Positions 8,235 to 16,833 of a stretch of DNA of 64,000 nucleotides are shown here, in pieces. Source of the DNA: Methylobacterium cerastii (GTDB lineage Bacteria > Pseudomonadota > Alphaproteobacteria > Rhizobiales > Beijerinckiaceae); contig NZ_BPQG01000025.1 of the NCBI RefSeq assembly GCF_022179125.1, positions 51,912 to 115,911 of the forward strand, in the 5' to 3' direction. The translations under genes were made by a program, and so were the position numbers. The notes beneath the pieces are model-generated. The model saw nothing but the letters and a program-made list of their open reading frames with translations, was not told the DNA's origin and did no database searches. The stretch's first letter is position 1. The number at the start of each line of letters is the position of its first letter.

Positions 8235-8426
8235 TCACGTGTCCGAATCCGGCCCGACGAGCTTGTGGCCCTCGTGGCGGGCCACCTCGATGGCTGTCTT
8301 GCGCTCCTGCAGGGTCCGGGCCTTCTTCGGGCGGCCGAAGGCGATGCGGTTGTCCTCCGCCTTGGCGTCCTTCTCGACCCGCAGGCGCGCCTTGCGGGCC
8401 TGGCGCAGGTTGATGATCTCGGCCAT
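8235..8426 (-). CDS. DUF4169 family small protein
   Basis: A 63-aa, highly charged protein beginning MAEIINLRQARKARLR, the hallmark opening of the DUF4169 family of alphaproteobacteria. It continues with a predicted continuous helix rich in Arg, Lys, Glu and Ala (FGRPKKARTLQERKTAIE). No function is established for the family. A GGGAG ribosome-binding site precedes the ATG. It lies 28 bp downstream of fumC on the same strand, the usual arrangement, and is probably co-transcribed with it. Confidence 0.85.
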   Translation of the reverse strand: MAEIINLRQARKARLRVEKDAKAEDNRIAFGRPKKARTLQERKTAIEVARHEGHKLVGPDSDT

Positions 8427-8454
8427 CGCGTCGATCTCCCGTTCGAGCGGGCGC

Positions 8455-9882
8455 CTACTCGGCGCTCGGGGCCAGCATGGTCTCGGGCCGCACCACGCGC
8501 TCGAACTCGGCCTCGGTGACGTAGCCGAGGCGCAGCGCCTCCTCCTTCAGGGTGGTGCCGCGCTTGTGCGCGGTCTTGGCGATCTCGGCCGCCTTGTCGT
8601 AGCCGATCGAGGGGGCGAGCGCGGTCACCAGCATGAGCGAGCGGCTCATCAGGTCGGCGATCCGGTCCTCGTTGGCCTTGATGCCGACGACGCAGTTGTC
8701 GGTGAAGCTGACCGCCGCGTCGGCGAGCAGGCGGATCGACTGCAGCACCGCGTTGGCGATCACCGGCTTGAACACGTTGAGCTCGAAGTTGCCCTGGCTG
8801 CCGGCGAAGCTCACCGTGGTGCCGTTGCCGATCACCTGGGCGCAGACCATCGTCAGCGCCTCGCACTGGGTCGGGTTGACCTTGCCCGGCATGATCGACG
8901 AGCCCGGCTCGTTCTCCGGCAGCGACAGCTCGCCCAGGCCCGAGCGCGGGCCGGATGCCAGCAGGCGGATGTCCTGCGCGATCTTGAACAGGCCGGCGGC
9001 CAGCGCCGAGAGCGCCCCTTGGGTGAAAACCAGGGCGTCGTGGGTCGCCAGCGCCTCGAACTTGTTGGCGGCCGAGGTGAAGGGCAGGCCGGTCAGCTCG
9101 GCGACCTTGGCGGCGAAACGCTCGGCGAATTCGGGATGCGCGTTGAGGCCGGTGCCCACCGCCGTGCCGCCCTGCGCCAGCGCCAGCACGCCGGGCAGCG
9201 TCGCCGCGATGCGCGAGCCGCCGAGCGCGACCTGCGCGGCATAGCCGGAGAATTCCTGGCCGAGGGAGACCGGGGTCGCGTCCTGCAGGTGGGTGCGGCC
9301 GATCTTGACGATCGATTCGAAGTCCTTCTCCTTCGCGTCGAGCGCCGCATGAAGGTGGGTCAGCGCCGGCATCAGGCGGCCGGTGATCTCGCGCGAGACC
9401 GCGATGTGCATCGCCGTCGGGAACACGTCGTTCGAGGACTGGCCGCGGTTGCAGTGGTCGTTGGGATGCACCGGCGACTTGCCGCCACGCTGGCCGCCGA
9501 GCCGCTCGTTGGCGAGGCTCGCGATCACTTCGTTGGCGTTCATGTTCGACTGCGTGCCCGAGCCCGTCTGCCAGACCACCAGGGGGAACTCGTCGTCGTG
9601 GCGGCCGTCCACCACCTCGGCCGCCGACGCGGCGATGGCCTCGGCCACCTTCGGGTCGAGGCCGCCGAGATCCTGGTTCACCAGGGCGGCTGACTGCTTG
9701 ACCAGGCCGAGCGCGTGGACGAGCGGCGCCGGCATGTGCTCGGTGCCGATCTTGAAGTTCTGGATCGAGCGCTGGGTCTGCGCGCCCCAATACCGGTGCG
9801 CCGGGACCTCGATCGGCCCGAAGGTGTCGGATTCCGTGCGGGTGGCGGTCCGAGTCTCGGTCTCGGTCTGCTGCGGCGACAT
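8455..9882 (-). CDS. fumC: Fumarate hydratase class II
   Basis: A 475-aa class II fumarase, the oxygen-stable TCA-cycle enzyme that interconverts fumarate and malate. The superfamily signature [11 protein letters not shown], which forms the mobile catalytic loop, is intact. So are the substrate-binding stretches [15 protein letters not shown] and [20 protein letters not shown], whose His and Asn residues are family-invariant. Length matches FumC (460-475 aa). The first 20 residues are a Thr/Glu/Arg-rich lead, slightly longer than usual. I start at the ATG at 9882; frames open further upstream have no fumarase similarity. It leads the DUF4169 gene and is divergent from the P450 gene with 132 bp between them. 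Confidence 0.96.
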   Translation of the reverse strand: MSPQQTETETRTATRTESDTFGPIEVPAHRYWGAQTQRSIQNFKIGTEHMPAPLVHALGLVKQSAALVNQDLGGLDPKVAEAIAASAAEVVDGRHDDEFPLVVWQTGSGTQSNMNANEVIASLANERLGGQRGGKSPVHPNDHCNRGQSSNDVFPTAMHIAVSREITGRLMPALTHLHAALDAKEKDFESIVKIGRTHLQDATPVSLGQEFSGYAAQVALGGSRIAATLPGVLALAQGGTAVGTGLNAHPEFAERFAAKVAELTGLPFTSAANKFEALATHDALVFTQGALSALAAGLFKIAQDIRLLASGPRSGLGELSLPENEPGSSIMPGKVNPTQCEALTMVCAQVIGNGTTVSFAGSQGNFELNVFKPVIANAVLQSIRLLADAAVSFTDNCVVGIKANEDRIADLMSRSLMLVTALAPSIGYDKAAEIAKTAHKRGTTLKEEALRLGYVTEAEFERVVRPETMLAPSAE

Positions 9883-10014
9883 CGTGGCCCCTACGTTTGG
9901 TGCAATGCGAAGCCTACCTACGACAGGCGGCGGCAAATCGCGAAGGTGCTTTTCCGGCCGCGCCTCGACAAACGCGGCGGGCTGTTCCCCGCCCGGCGAA
10001 CAAGGATGGCGTCG

Positions 10015-11463
10015 ATGACGGCGACGATCGCGATCGACACGCCGGCGTCGGCGGTGGCCCGCTTCCGGCCGCCCGTGCCGGCGCCGCGCCGCACGGCGAT
10101 GGGCCTGTTCGCGTTCCTCAAGGCGGCGCGGCAGAACCCGATCACCACCTGGATGGAGGATCACTTCACCGCGCCCGTGGTGGCCGGCGACGGCGCCATG
10201 GGCCGCATCACCGTGGTCAGCGACCCGGCCCTGATCCGCTACCTGCTGGTTGAGAACGTCGGCAACTACCGCAAGGACGACCTGCAGCGCCGCGTGCTCG
10301 CCCCCGGTCTCGGCAACGGCCTGCTCAGCGCCGAGGGCGACGCATGGAAGTTGCAGCGGCGGACGCTGGCGCCGATCTTCTCGGCCCGCACGGTGCAGGG
10401 CTTCTCGGATGCGATGAACGCGTCCGGCGCCAAGCTCGCGCGGCGCCTGGCCCGGCGGGACGGCACCCGGGTCGACGTCGCGCTGGAGATGACCCGCGTC
10501 ACCCTCGACGTGCTGGAGCGGACGATCTTCACGCAAGGCCTGCCCGGCGATCCCGACGCCCTCGGGCGCGCGATCACGCGCTTCCTCGAGGCGGTCGGGC
10601 CGATCGATCCCCTCGACGTGCTCGGCGTGCCCGACTTCGTGCCGCGGCTCGGCCGGCTGCGGGCGCGGCCGGCCGGGCGCTACTTCGCCGAGGTGGTCGA
10701 GGCGCTGATCGCAAGGCGCAAGGCCCAGGTCGCCGCCGGCGGCGCGCCGCAGGACCTGATGACGCTGCTGCTCGCGGCTCAGGACCCGGAGACCGGCAAG
10801 GGCCTCACCGACCTGGAGGTGCAGGCCAACATCATCACCTTCATCGCCGCCGGCCACGAGACCACGGCGAACGCCCTGACCTGGGCGCTGTACTGCCTGG
10901 CGAAGGACGACGCGGCGCGGGAGCGGCTGGAGGCGGAGGTCGACGCGGCGGGCGAGGGCGATTTCGCCCTCGACACGCTGCCCTTCGCCAAGGCGGTGAT
11001 GGAAGAGGCGATGCGGCTGTTCCCGCCGGTGCCGTTTCTCAGCCGCCAAGCGATCCGCGACGACCGCCTCGGCCGCATCAAGGTGCCGCGCGGGTCGATG
11101 GTGCTTGTGGCGCCCTACGTGCTGCATCGGCACCGCACCCTGTGGGACGACCCGGACGCCTTCGTGCCGGAGCGGTTCCTCGGGGCGAACCGCGACGCGA
11201 TCCCGCGCTTCGCCTACCTGCCGTTCGGGGCCGGCCCGCGCGTCTGCATCGGCCAGAGCTTCTCGGTGCAGGAGGCGGTGATCGTGCTAGCCCACGTCGT
11301 CCGCGCGGTCCGGTTCCGGATGCCGGACGACCATCCGCCGATGACGCCGCTGCACCGGGTGACGCTGCGTCCCGAGCACGGCCTGCGCATGGATGCGACC
11401 CGCCGGGGGCAGACGCCTCTTAGCGCGGCACGGCCCCGACCATCGGCCCGAGCGGGCGGCTGA
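10015..11463 (+). CDS. Cytochrome P450
   Basis: A 482-aa haem-thiolate monooxygenase with all three core motifs: the I-helix oxygen-activation motif [12 protein letters not shown], the K-helix E-A-M-R (ExxR), and the haem-binding loop [11 protein letters not shown] with proximal Cys411. No membrane anchor is evident, so it is probably soluble and dependent on external redox partners, none of which is encoded nearby. The overall pattern resembles the fatty-acid hydroxylase-like CYP4/CYP102-type clan more than the camphor type, but the substrate is unknown. Two in-frame ATGs exist, at 10006 and 10015; AAGG at 10002 is better spaced for the second. The 3' end overlaps the convergent glycosidase-like gene by 44 bp. 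Confidence 0.93.
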   Translation: MTATIAIDTPASAVARFRPPVPAPRRTAMGLFAFLKAARQNPITTWMEDHFTAPVVAGDGAMGRITVVSDPALIRYLLVENVGNYRKDDLQRRVLAPGLGNGLLSAEGDAWKLQRRTLAPIFSARTVQGFSDAMNASGAKLARRLARRDGTRVDVALEMTRVTLDVLERTIFTQGLPGDPDALGRAITRFLEAVGPIDPLDVLGVPDFVPRLGRLRARPAGRYFAEVVEALIARRKAQVAAGGAPQDLMTLLLAAQDPETGKGLTDLEVQANIITFIAAGHETTANALTWALYCLAKDDAARERLEAEVDAAGEGDFALDTLPFAKAVMEEAMRLFPPVPFLSRQAIRDDRLGRIKVPRGSMVLVAPYVLHRHRTLWDDPDAFVPERFLGANRDAIPRFAYLPFGAGPRVCIGQSFSVQEAVIVLAHVVRAVRFRMPDDHPPMTPLHRVTLRPEHGLRMDATRRGQTPLSAARPRPSARAGG

Positions 11464-12169
11464 GGTCGTTGCGCTTCAGCGCAGGCGCGTAGAGGCTCGA
11501 CACGCTGCCGTCGAGGAACAGGGCGTTGCGGCAGCCGAGGTCGTCCCGGAACAACCGGGCGAAGGCGCCGAAGGTGACGGGGTGCTCCGAGATCGCGAAC
11601 ACCGCCACCCGTCCGTCGTCGCGGACGCCCACGCCGTTGCGGATCTTCAGGCTCGGCCCGTCGGCGGAGATCTTGGGATGGATCTGGCCGTCGATCACCA
11701 GCATCGGGCCGGATTGCGTCGCGAAGTCGGGCTTCATGCGGGCCTTGAGGTAATGGCCGGTGTCGAGCACGCCTGCGCGCTCGCCCTTCACGTAGAACAC
11801 ACCGTTGGGCTTGAGGTGGAAGTTGCCCGGCCCGTTCGCGGTCGAGACGCCCTTCATTTCCCGCCCGTCCTCGACGTAGAGCCCGACCGGCGCCTGACCC
11901 TTGTCGTACATGCCGGCGTTCATCGCGAAGCTGAGGCGCGGACCCTGCTTCTCGGCAAGCGTCGAGAGCGAGGAATACGGCAACCCGTCCGCGCCGAGCC
12001 AGAACAGGCGCACCCGCTGGCGGCGGAGGTCGACGGTGCATACGGTGAAGCTGTCGCCCTGCGCCTGGACAGGGCGGCACGTCTCATTCGGCGCCGTCTC
12101 CGCGTGGGCGCCGCCGGCCGAGACTGCGATCAGCGCGAGGACCGCAGCTTTGGTAAGGCGTAACATCAT
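11420..12169 (-). CDS. Secreted phosphodiester glycosidase-like protein (NAGPA family)
   Basis: A 249-aa exported protein with a signal peptide (MMLRLTKAAVLALIAVSAGGAHA) followed by a domain of the phosphodiester glycosidase (NAGPA/DUF2233) family. Family features include SFAMNAGMYDKG near the start of the domain, TQSGPMLVIDG in the middle and a C-terminal CRNALFLDGSVSSLY, where Asp-Gly precedes the conserved Ser. In the best-known relatives the domain removes N-acetylglucosamine from phosphodiesters; the substrate here is unknown but probably periplasmic or cell-wall glycan. An AGGA ribosome-binding site supports the ATG at 12169 over a longer form. The gene converges with and overlaps the P450 gene. 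Confidence 0.85.
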   Translation of the reverse strand: MMLRLTKAAVLALIAVSAGGAHAETAPNETCRPVQAQGDSFTVCTVDLRRQRVRLFWLGADGLPYSSLSTLAEKQGPRLSFAMNAGMYDKGQAPVGLYVEDGREMKGVSTANGPGNFHLKPNGVFYVKGERAGVLDTGHYLKARMKPDFATQSGPMLVIDGQIHPKISADGPSLKIRNGVGVRDDGRVAVFAISEHPVTFGAFARLFRDDLGCRNALFLDGSVSSLYAPALKRNDLSRPLGPMVGAVPR

Positions 12170-12366
12170 CGTGAGGTCCTGACCGCGCGCGAGCCCTTGA
12201 AGGGGCCGCCGCACGCCTCCTCACCTCAGAATGCGACGGTTTTCAAGCGGCCCGGACCCCGAAGCCCGGGCGTCGATCGCCGATGTCGCAGCGTGAACCG
12301 AAGTCGGCGGCTGGGCGTTCTCGATGTGACGGGGGTCAAGGACACGACTCTTCTGGAGCTGATGAG

Positions 12367-12858
12367 ATGAAGCGTCTTCTTCTTGCCTCGACGCTGATGG
12401 TCGGGGCTCTCGCCTACCTTCCGGCCTCGGCCGAAGCGCGCGGGTTCGGCGGTGGGTTCCATGGCGGTGGTTTCCACGGGGGCGGCTTCGGCGGCTTCCG
12501 GGGCGGCGGCTTCGGTGGTGGGTTCCGTGGTGCGGGCTTCGGTGGGTACCGGGGCGGCTTCGGCGGCTACCGCGGTGGGTTCGGTGGCTACCGCGGCGGT
12601 TACGGCGGGTATCGTGGCTACGGCTACGGCCGTGGTCTCGGGTACGGGCTCGGCGGGCTTGGGCTCGGCGTCGGCGTCGGCCTGGCGGCCGGCGGTCTCT
12701 ACGGCGGGTATGGCGGCTACGGCTACCCGGGTTACGGCTATGGCTACGCCCCGGCGGCCTACGGCGGCTACGGCTACGGCGGCGAGTGCGTGACCGTCCC
12801 GCGGGTGCGCTGGACGCCTTACGGTTACCGCCGCGTGCTGATCGAGCGCTGCTACTGA
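12367..12858 (+). CDS. Exported Gly/Tyr-rich repeat protein
   Basis: A 163-aa protein with a signal peptide (MKRLLLASTLMVGALAYLPASAEA) and a mature region made mostly of Gly, Tyr, Phe and Arg. From residue 25 to about 80 it repeats short units of the types GGGFHG, GGFRG and GGYRG. A hydrophobic Gly/Leu-rich stretch follows (GLGGLGLGVGVGLAAGG), then GGYGYPGYG units. It ends in a distinct non-repetitive tail with two cysteines (GGECVTVPRVRW and IERCY). Such proteins are usually placed at the cell surface or in the periplasm, but no function can be assigned. GGAG precedes the ATG at 12367. It is monocistronic and followed by a strong terminator. Confidence 0.78.
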   Translation: MKRLLLASTLMVGALAYLPASAEARGFGGGFHGGGFHGGGFGGFRGGGFGGGFRGAGFGGYRGGFGGYRGGFGGYRGGYGGYRGYGYGRGLGYGLGGLGLGVGVGLAAGGLYGGYGGYGYPGYGYGYAPAAYGGYGYGGECVTVPRVRWTPYGYRRVLIERCY

Positions 12859-12886
12859 GCGGCGCGTCCGATCGTGACGAAGAAGG

Positions 12887-12911
12887 GGGCTGCCTGCGGG
12901 CAGCCCTTTTT
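12887..12911 (+). terminator. Rho-independent terminator of the Gly/Tyr-rich gene
   Basis: An 8-bp perfect stem GGGCTGCC/GGCAGCCC with a 4-nt loop is followed by five T residues and a T-rich tail. It lies 28 bp after the stop codon of the Gly/Tyr-rich gene and just before the end of the convergent DUF4174 gene. Confidence 0.88.
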
Positions 12912-12921
12912 CATTTTCCGC

Positions 12922-13332
12922 TCAGCGTTGCCGCCGCATCTCGTCCCTCCGCATCGGCATGGCGTCGATGGTCGAGAACAGGCGCTGCGGCGCGATCGGT
13001 TCGGGCTCGGTGATTTTCACGCCCCCGTCCTTGCCGACGAGCACCGCGCGAAACGCGTCGGCCGGCAGGCCTAGCCGCCGCCGGATCGCTTCTGCGTCGC
13101 CGCCTCCGCCGACCGCCTCGACCACGACGAGGTCCCGCTCGCTGAGACCTGCGCGCGCCGCGGCGATCGTCGCGCGCTGCGCGACGAGCCGGCGGTCTCC
13201 CGCATCCGGCGCCGACAGGACGAGCACCCGCGAGACCTGGCGATAGCGCGCGAGCGGGTCCTGGGCCGCCGCGCCGGGTCCGGCGAAGGCTGCGAACGCG
13301 ATGGCGAGGGCGACACCGGATCCGACGCGCAT
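12922..13332 (-). CDS. DUF4174 domain secreted protein
   Basis: A 136-aa exported protein with a signal peptide (MRVGSGVALAIAFAAFAGPGAAAQ) and a DUF4174 domain over residues about 30-125. The domain has the family pattern RVLVLSAPDAGD near its start, RDLVVVEAVGG in the middle, and the late VLVGKDGGVKI followed by IDAMPMRRDEM, an ending almost diagnostic of the family. The predicted fold resembles thioredoxin-like domains, but no catalytic cysteines are present, so a redox role is unlikely. Function unknown. It lies between the convergent Gly/Tyr-rich gene and the divergent CurA-like gene. Confidence 0.82.
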   Translation of the reverse strand: MRVGSGVALAIAFAAFAGPGAAAQDPLARYRQVSRVLVLSAPDAGDRRLVAQRATIAAARAGLSERDLVVVEAVGGGGDAEAIRRRLGLPADAFRAVLVGKDGGVKITEPEPIAPQRLFSTIDAMPMRRDEMRRQR

Positions 13333-13466
13333 GATGGTCCTTATTCCCCTAAACGGGATGGTTCGAACGGGAAACGCGGATCAGGCCAGCCGGTGACATC
13401 GGCGGCCACGGCTGCGACATGAGCGTTCGAACGAGCCTCGATCCCTCCATCCCAAGGAGACACGGC

Positions 13467-14483
13467 ATGGCCGCCAAGAACCGCCGCATCGTCCTCGCCG
13501 CGCGCCCGCACGGCGAGCCGACCCTGCAGAACTTCCGCCTCGAGGAGGCCGTCGTCCCGACCCCGCGCGACGGCGAGATCCTGCTGCGCACGCGCTGGCT
13601 CTCTCTCGACCCCTACATGCGCGGCCGGATGAGCGCAGCGAAATCCTACGCCGCGCCGGTCGGCATCGGCGAGCCGATGACCGGCGGGACGGTGAGCGAG
13701 GTGATGCGCTCCGAGCACCCGGACTTCCCCGTCGGAACCCTGGTCCAGGCCTTCGGCGGCTGGCAGGACTATTCGGTGTCCGACGGCAAGGGCCTGCGCA
13801 AGGTCGACCCCGCGGTGGCGCCGCCGACGACGGCGCTCGGCGTCCTCGGTATGCCCGGCATGACCGCCTATACCGGCCTCCTCAACATCGGCGAGCCGAA
13901 GCCCAACGAGACCGTCGTCGTCGCTGCCGCCGCCGGGCCGGTGGGCTCCCTCGTCGGGCAGATCGCCCGGATCAAGGGCGCACGCGCGGTCGGCATCGCC
14001 GGCGGCCCCGAGAAGTGCGCCTACCTCACTCGCGAGCTCGGCTTCGACGCCGCGGTCGATCACCGCTCCGACGACCTACCCGGCGCGCTGGCCGCCGCCT
14101 GCCCGAACGGCATCGACGTCTACTTCGAGAACGTCGGCGGCGCGGTGTTCGATGCGGTGCTGCCGCTGCTCAACGACTTCTCGCGCATGCCGGTCTGCGG
14201 GCTCGTCGCCGCCTACAACGCCACGGAGCTGCCGCCCGGTCCCGACCGCTCGCCGCTCCTGATGCGCGCGGTGTTGACCAAGCGCCTGCGGATGCAGGGC
14301 TTCATCGTCTGGGACTTCGCCAGCCACATCGACGCGTTCGAGCGCGAGGTCGGCGGCTGGATCGCGGACGGGTCGGTGACGTATCGCGAGGACGTCGTCG
14401 AGGGGCTGGAGAACGCCCCGGAGGCGTTCATCGGCCTGCTCAAGGGCCGCAACTTCGGCAAGCTCGTCGTCCACGTCGCCTGA
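13467..14483 (+). CDS. NADP-dependent medium-chain oxidoreductase (CurA/PTGR-like)
   Basis: A 338-aa zinc-free member of the medium-chain dehydrogenase/reductase superfamily, close to bacterial CurA/YncB and mammalian prostaglandin reductase. These enzymes reduce activated C=C bonds of enones using NADPH. Visible features are the N-terminal LSLDPYMRGRMS, the dinucleotide-binding loop AAAAGPVGSLVGQIAR, GGPEKC, and the later IDVYFENVGG, all typical of the group. Length equals the family norm. The ATG at 13467 follows AAGGAGA. It precedes ssb on the same strand by 214 bp, with the LexA box between them, so ssb probably has its own promoter. Confidence 0.9.
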   Translation: MAAKNRRIVLAARPHGEPTLQNFRLEEAVVPTPRDGEILLRTRWLSLDPYMRGRMSAAKSYAAPVGIGEPMTGGTVSEVMRSEHPDFPVGTLVQAFGGWQDYSVSDGKGLRKVDPAVAPPTTALGVLGMPGMTAYTGLLNIGEPKPNETVVVAAAAGPVGSLVGQIARIKGARAVGIAGGPEKCAYLTRELGFDAAVDHRSDDLPGALAAACPNGIDVYFENVGGAVFDAVLPLLNDFSRMPVCGLVAAYNATELPPGPDRSPLLMRAVLTKRLRMQGFIVWDFASHIDAFEREVGGWIADGSVTYREDVVEGLENAPEAFIGLLKGRNFGKLVVHVA

Positions 14484-14540
14484 GCGCGAAGGCTTGCATC
14501 CGGCGCCGTGTCCGCGCGGCGCCGAGTTGCCGCCGGTTGG

Positions 14541-14555
14541 GAACAAAGATAGAAC
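14541..14555 (+). promoter_or_regulatory. LexA (SOS) box upstream of ssb
   Basis: GAAC-AAAGATA-GAAC is an exact match to the direct-repeat LexA operator of Alphaproteobacteria (GAAC-N7-GAAC, or GTTC-N7-GTTC on the other strand). It lies 143 bp before the ssb start, in a locally AT-richer patch where a promoter would be expected. In relatives ssb is often divergent from the LexA-controlled uvrA; here the gene to the left is a CurA-like reductase pointing the same way, so ssb is the likely target. Confidence 0.75.
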
Positions 14556-14697
14556 ATGATCGTGCCGGCGGCGCGTGTGCACGATGGGGACAAGCGCCCC
14601 TCAAGCGGTTGCCGGGGGCCGGTCCGAGGCCCATGAAGGGCGCACGCGGGCTCGGTGAGACCGGACCCTGTGAGATCCGACGGCGAAGGAGAGAGCG

Positions 14698-15252
14698 ATG
14701 GCGGGCAGCGTCAACAAGGTCATTCTGGTGGGCAACCTCGGGCGCGATCCCGAGACGCGCCGCCTCGGCTCCGGCGACCCGGTGGTCAACCTGCGCCTCG
14801 CGACCTCCGAGTCGTGGAAGGACAAGGCGTCGGGCGAGCGCAAGGAGAAGACCGAGTGGCACTCGGTCGTGATCTACAACGAGAACCTCGCCCGCGTGGC
14901 CGAGCAATACCTGCGCAAGGGCTCGAAGGTCTACATCGAGGGCCAGCTCCAGACCCGGAAGTGGACCGACAATTCCGGGGTCGAGAAGTACACCACCGAG
15001 GTGGTGCTGCAGCGCTTCCGCGGTGAGATGACGATCCTCGACGGCCGCGGCGGCGGCGGCGGCGAGATGGGTGCCGACGACGAGGGCGGCGGCCAGGTCA
15101 GCCGCGGCGGCGGTGGCGGTGGCGGTGGCGAATACGGCGGCGGCCGTGCCCAGGGCGGCAGCGAGCGTCGTCAGCCCCCGGCGCCGTCCGGCGGCGGCGG
15201 TGGTGGCGGCTCGCGGGGCAACTACGACCTCGACGACGACATCCCGTTCTAG
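14698..15252 (+). CDS. ssb: Single-stranded DNA-binding protein
   Basis: A 184-aa SSB. It binds single-stranded DNA as a tetramer in replication, recombination and repair. The OB fold spans residues 1-110 ([15 protein letters not shown] at the start, [14 protein letters not shown] and [16 protein letters not shown] in the middle). A long Gly-rich flexible linker follows, with runs of GGG interrupted by Arg, Glu and Gln. The protein ends in the acidic tip DLDDDIPF, which recruits partner proteins. Length is typical of alphaproteobacterial SSB. GAAGGAGAG gives an excellent ribosome-binding site. An SOS box upstream suggests DNA-damage induction. Confidence 0.97.
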   Translation: MAGSVNKVILVGNLGRDPETRRLGSGDPVVNLRLATSESWKDKASGERKEKTEWHSVVIYNENLARVAEQYLRKGSKVYIEGQLQTRKWTDNSGVEKYTTEVVLQRFRGEMTILDGRGGGGGEMGADDEGGGQVSRGGGGGGGGEYGGGRAQGGSERRQPPAPSGGGGGGGSRGNYDLDDDIPF

Positions 15253-15307
15253 GGCCCGGGCGCGGTCGCCTCGGGCGTCGCGAACGATCCGATCTCGAAA
15301 ATTTGAC

Positions 15308-15338
15308 GGCCTCGGATGTCCCATCCGGGGCCATTTTC
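15308..15338 (+). terminator. Rho-independent terminator of ssb
   Basis: An 11-bp stem GGCCTCGGATG/CATCCGGGGCC (one G-T wobble) with a 3-nt loop is followed by ATTTTC. It lies 55 bp after the ssb stop codon. Confidence 0.8.
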
Positions 15339-15607
15339 ATGAGCTTTGGCGAGATCGTCACCTGATCCGCCTAGACCCGGAGAAGTCTAATTTCCGCGAT
15401 CGGCCGGTGTTTCGGCTAGATCCAAATGCTCTTCTGCAAAATCAGTCTTTTTGTCCTAAGCCTATCACCTGAGTCTGCAACCGGGGGGTGTGTCACTGGC
15501 AATCTGATGCCAGAAGATGTTATCTAGGGTTGAGCCTGCACATTTGCGTTTGGTTTAGATCTGGCTGGCAAGCGTCTGGATGATGTATTCTAGCCGCCCC
15601 CGGTGAC
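15339..15607. other. AT-rich leader of the Tad-like gene group
   Basis: This gene-free stretch is clearly richer in A and T than its surroundings, with runs such as CTTTTTG and several TAG/TTA clusters in all frames. It is the only place for the promoter of the three pilus-related genes that follow. A 6-bp inverted repeat CTGGCA-N6-TGCCAG (15496-15513) could be an operator. I could not fix a convincing -35/-10 pair. No ribosome-binding site is obvious before the ATG at 15608 apart from weak purines. Confidence 0.4.
15496..15513. promoter_or_regulatory. Small inverted repeat in the Tad leader
   Basis: CTGGCA (15496-15501), six bases, then TGCCAG (15508-15513). The symmetry is perfect and the spacing suits a dimeric helix-turn-helix regulator, but a 6-bp arm can arise by chance. 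It lies about 95 bp upstream of the first Tad-like gene. Confidence 0.3.
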
Positions 15608-16213
15608 ATGCCGCGACGCTTCACCCGTCCCATTCGCCCGCCGCGCTTGCGTTCGTTCGCCGCCGCCACAGAGGGCGCCGCGGCGCTCGAGTTCGCCCTG
15701 GTGGCGCTTCCGTTCCTCGCGCTGGTCGGCGCGATCGTCCAGATCGCTTTCGTGATCTGGGCCGGGCAGAACTTCGACCGCACCGTTCAGAACGCGGTGC
15801 GCAGCCTGTTCACCGGGCAGTTCCAGATCGCCAACGCCGCCACGAGCAGCCCGGCGATCCTGCTGCAGAAGCTCAACGACGCGATGTGCGGCACCGGTGC
15901 GAACCGGACGATGACGCTGTTCGACTGTTCCAGCGTGAAGATCGACGTGTCGGTCGCGTCGTCCTTTTCGGCCGGGGCCGGCGCGACGCCGATGAACGCC
16001 ACCTCGCGGACCTGGAACAGCGGCTTCGGCACGAACTACGCCTGCGCGAAGCCCGGGGCGATCGTCGTCGTCACCGCGGCGGTGAAGATCCCAGTGTTCT
16101 TCAGCCTGCTGAACCTCGCCCAGAAGAGTTTCGCGGACGGGACTCACCTCCTGCAATCGACGGCGGTGTTCCGCACCGAGCCGTACCAGACCACGGCCTC
16201 GACCGGATGTTGA
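15608..16213 (+). CDS. TadE-like pilus assembly protein
   Basis: A 201-aa membrane-anchored pseudopilin-like protein. Residues 20-50 form the TadE signature: EGAAALEFALVALPFLAL, in which a Glu in an otherwise hydrophobic helix follows a Gly-Ala processing-type site. The rest is a Thr/Ser/Asn-rich periplasmic domain with three or more cysteines. TadE proteins are minor pseudopilins of tight-adherence (Flp) pili, processed by the TadV peptidase. The start is the ATG at 15608. It is the first of three overlapping genes; the next start codon overlaps its stop by 7 bp, so translation is probably coupled. No tadA, tadB, tadC or cpa genes are nearby. Confidence 0.82.
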   Translation: MPRRFTRPIRPPRLRSFAAATEGAAALEFALVALPFLALVGAIVQIAFVIWAGQNFDRTVQNAVRSLFTGQFQIANAATSSPAILLQKLNDAMCGTGANRTMTLFDCSSVKIDVSVASSFSAGAGATPMNATSRTWNSGFGTNYACAKPGAIVVVTAAVKIPVFFSLLNLAQKSFADGTHLLQSTAVFRTEPYQTTASTGC

Positions 16214-16833
16214 GGACCGGACTTTCGTGCCTCCGCAGCTTCGTACGCGCCCGCGGCGGCGTCTCCGCGATCGAGTTCGCGCTGATCCTGCCCGTGCTGC
16301 TGACGATCTGGGCGGGCTTGTCGGAATACGCGCATGCGATCGACAACTGGCGCAAGGTCGTCCTGCTCGCCCGGACGGTGTCCGACCTGACGGCGCAGGG
16401 AGACGCTCAGAACCCGATCGACGCGTCGCTGATGGGCGACATCCTCGCCACCTCCACGCTGGTGCTGAAACCGTTCGACGCCAGCCGCGTGAAGATCGTG
16501 GTCAGCGCGATGGCCGTCGATCTCACCAACCTCAACCTGGTCCCGCGGGTCTGTTCCAGCACCGCCAACGCCAACGCCTCGGCGCGCGCCACCGGCGCGG
16601 CCTCCGACCTGACCGTGCCCGTCGGGTTCCGCACCACCGGGGTCCGCTACGTCCTCACCGAGGTGAGCATGCCGTACACGCCGATGCTCGGTGCCTCGTT
16701 GGTCAAGCTCGTGAAGGGCGCCAGCACCGCGATCACGCTGAAGTCCAGCATCCCCTGGCCGGCGCGCGGCGGCCAACCCGCCAAGTCGACCTACACCGAG
16801 GTCTGGATGCCCGGAGGCGCCGCATGCCCGTGA
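16207..16833 (+). CDS. Second TadE-like pilus assembly protein
   Basis: A 208-aa protein with the same plan as its upstream neighbour: a short basic lead, the TadE-type helix RGGVSAIEFALILPVLLTIW at residues about 15-37 with the conserved Glu, and a periplasmic domain. The domain runs through ARTVSDLTAQGD, typical of TadE/TadG-like proteins, to a C-terminal VWMPGGAACP. The ATG at 16207 overlaps the previous stop codon; a TTG at 16210 would not be in frame. Its own stop overlaps the start of the VWA gene, giving a tightly coupled trio. Probably a minor pseudopilin or scaffold in the inner membrane. Confidence 0.78.
   Translation: MLRTGLSCLRSFVRARGGVSAIEFALILPVLLTIWAGLSEYAHAIDNWRKVVLLARTVSDLTAQGDAQNPIDASLMGDILATSTLVLKPFDASRVKIVVSAMAVDLTNLNLVPRVCSSTANANASARATGAASDLTVPVGFRTTGVRYVLTEVSMPYTPMLGASLVKLVKGASTAITLKSSIPWPARGGQPAKSTYTEVWMPGGAACP

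Noticed and set aside
12440-12800. Short direct repeats that could suggest a CRISPR array
   Set aside because: The units are irregular Gly-codon repeats inside a coding region, without constant repeats and unique spacers.
14502-14523. GGCGCCG/CGGCGCC hairpin after the CurA-like gene as a terminator
   Set aside because: The stem is good but no T-run follows; it may be just GC-rich symmetry.
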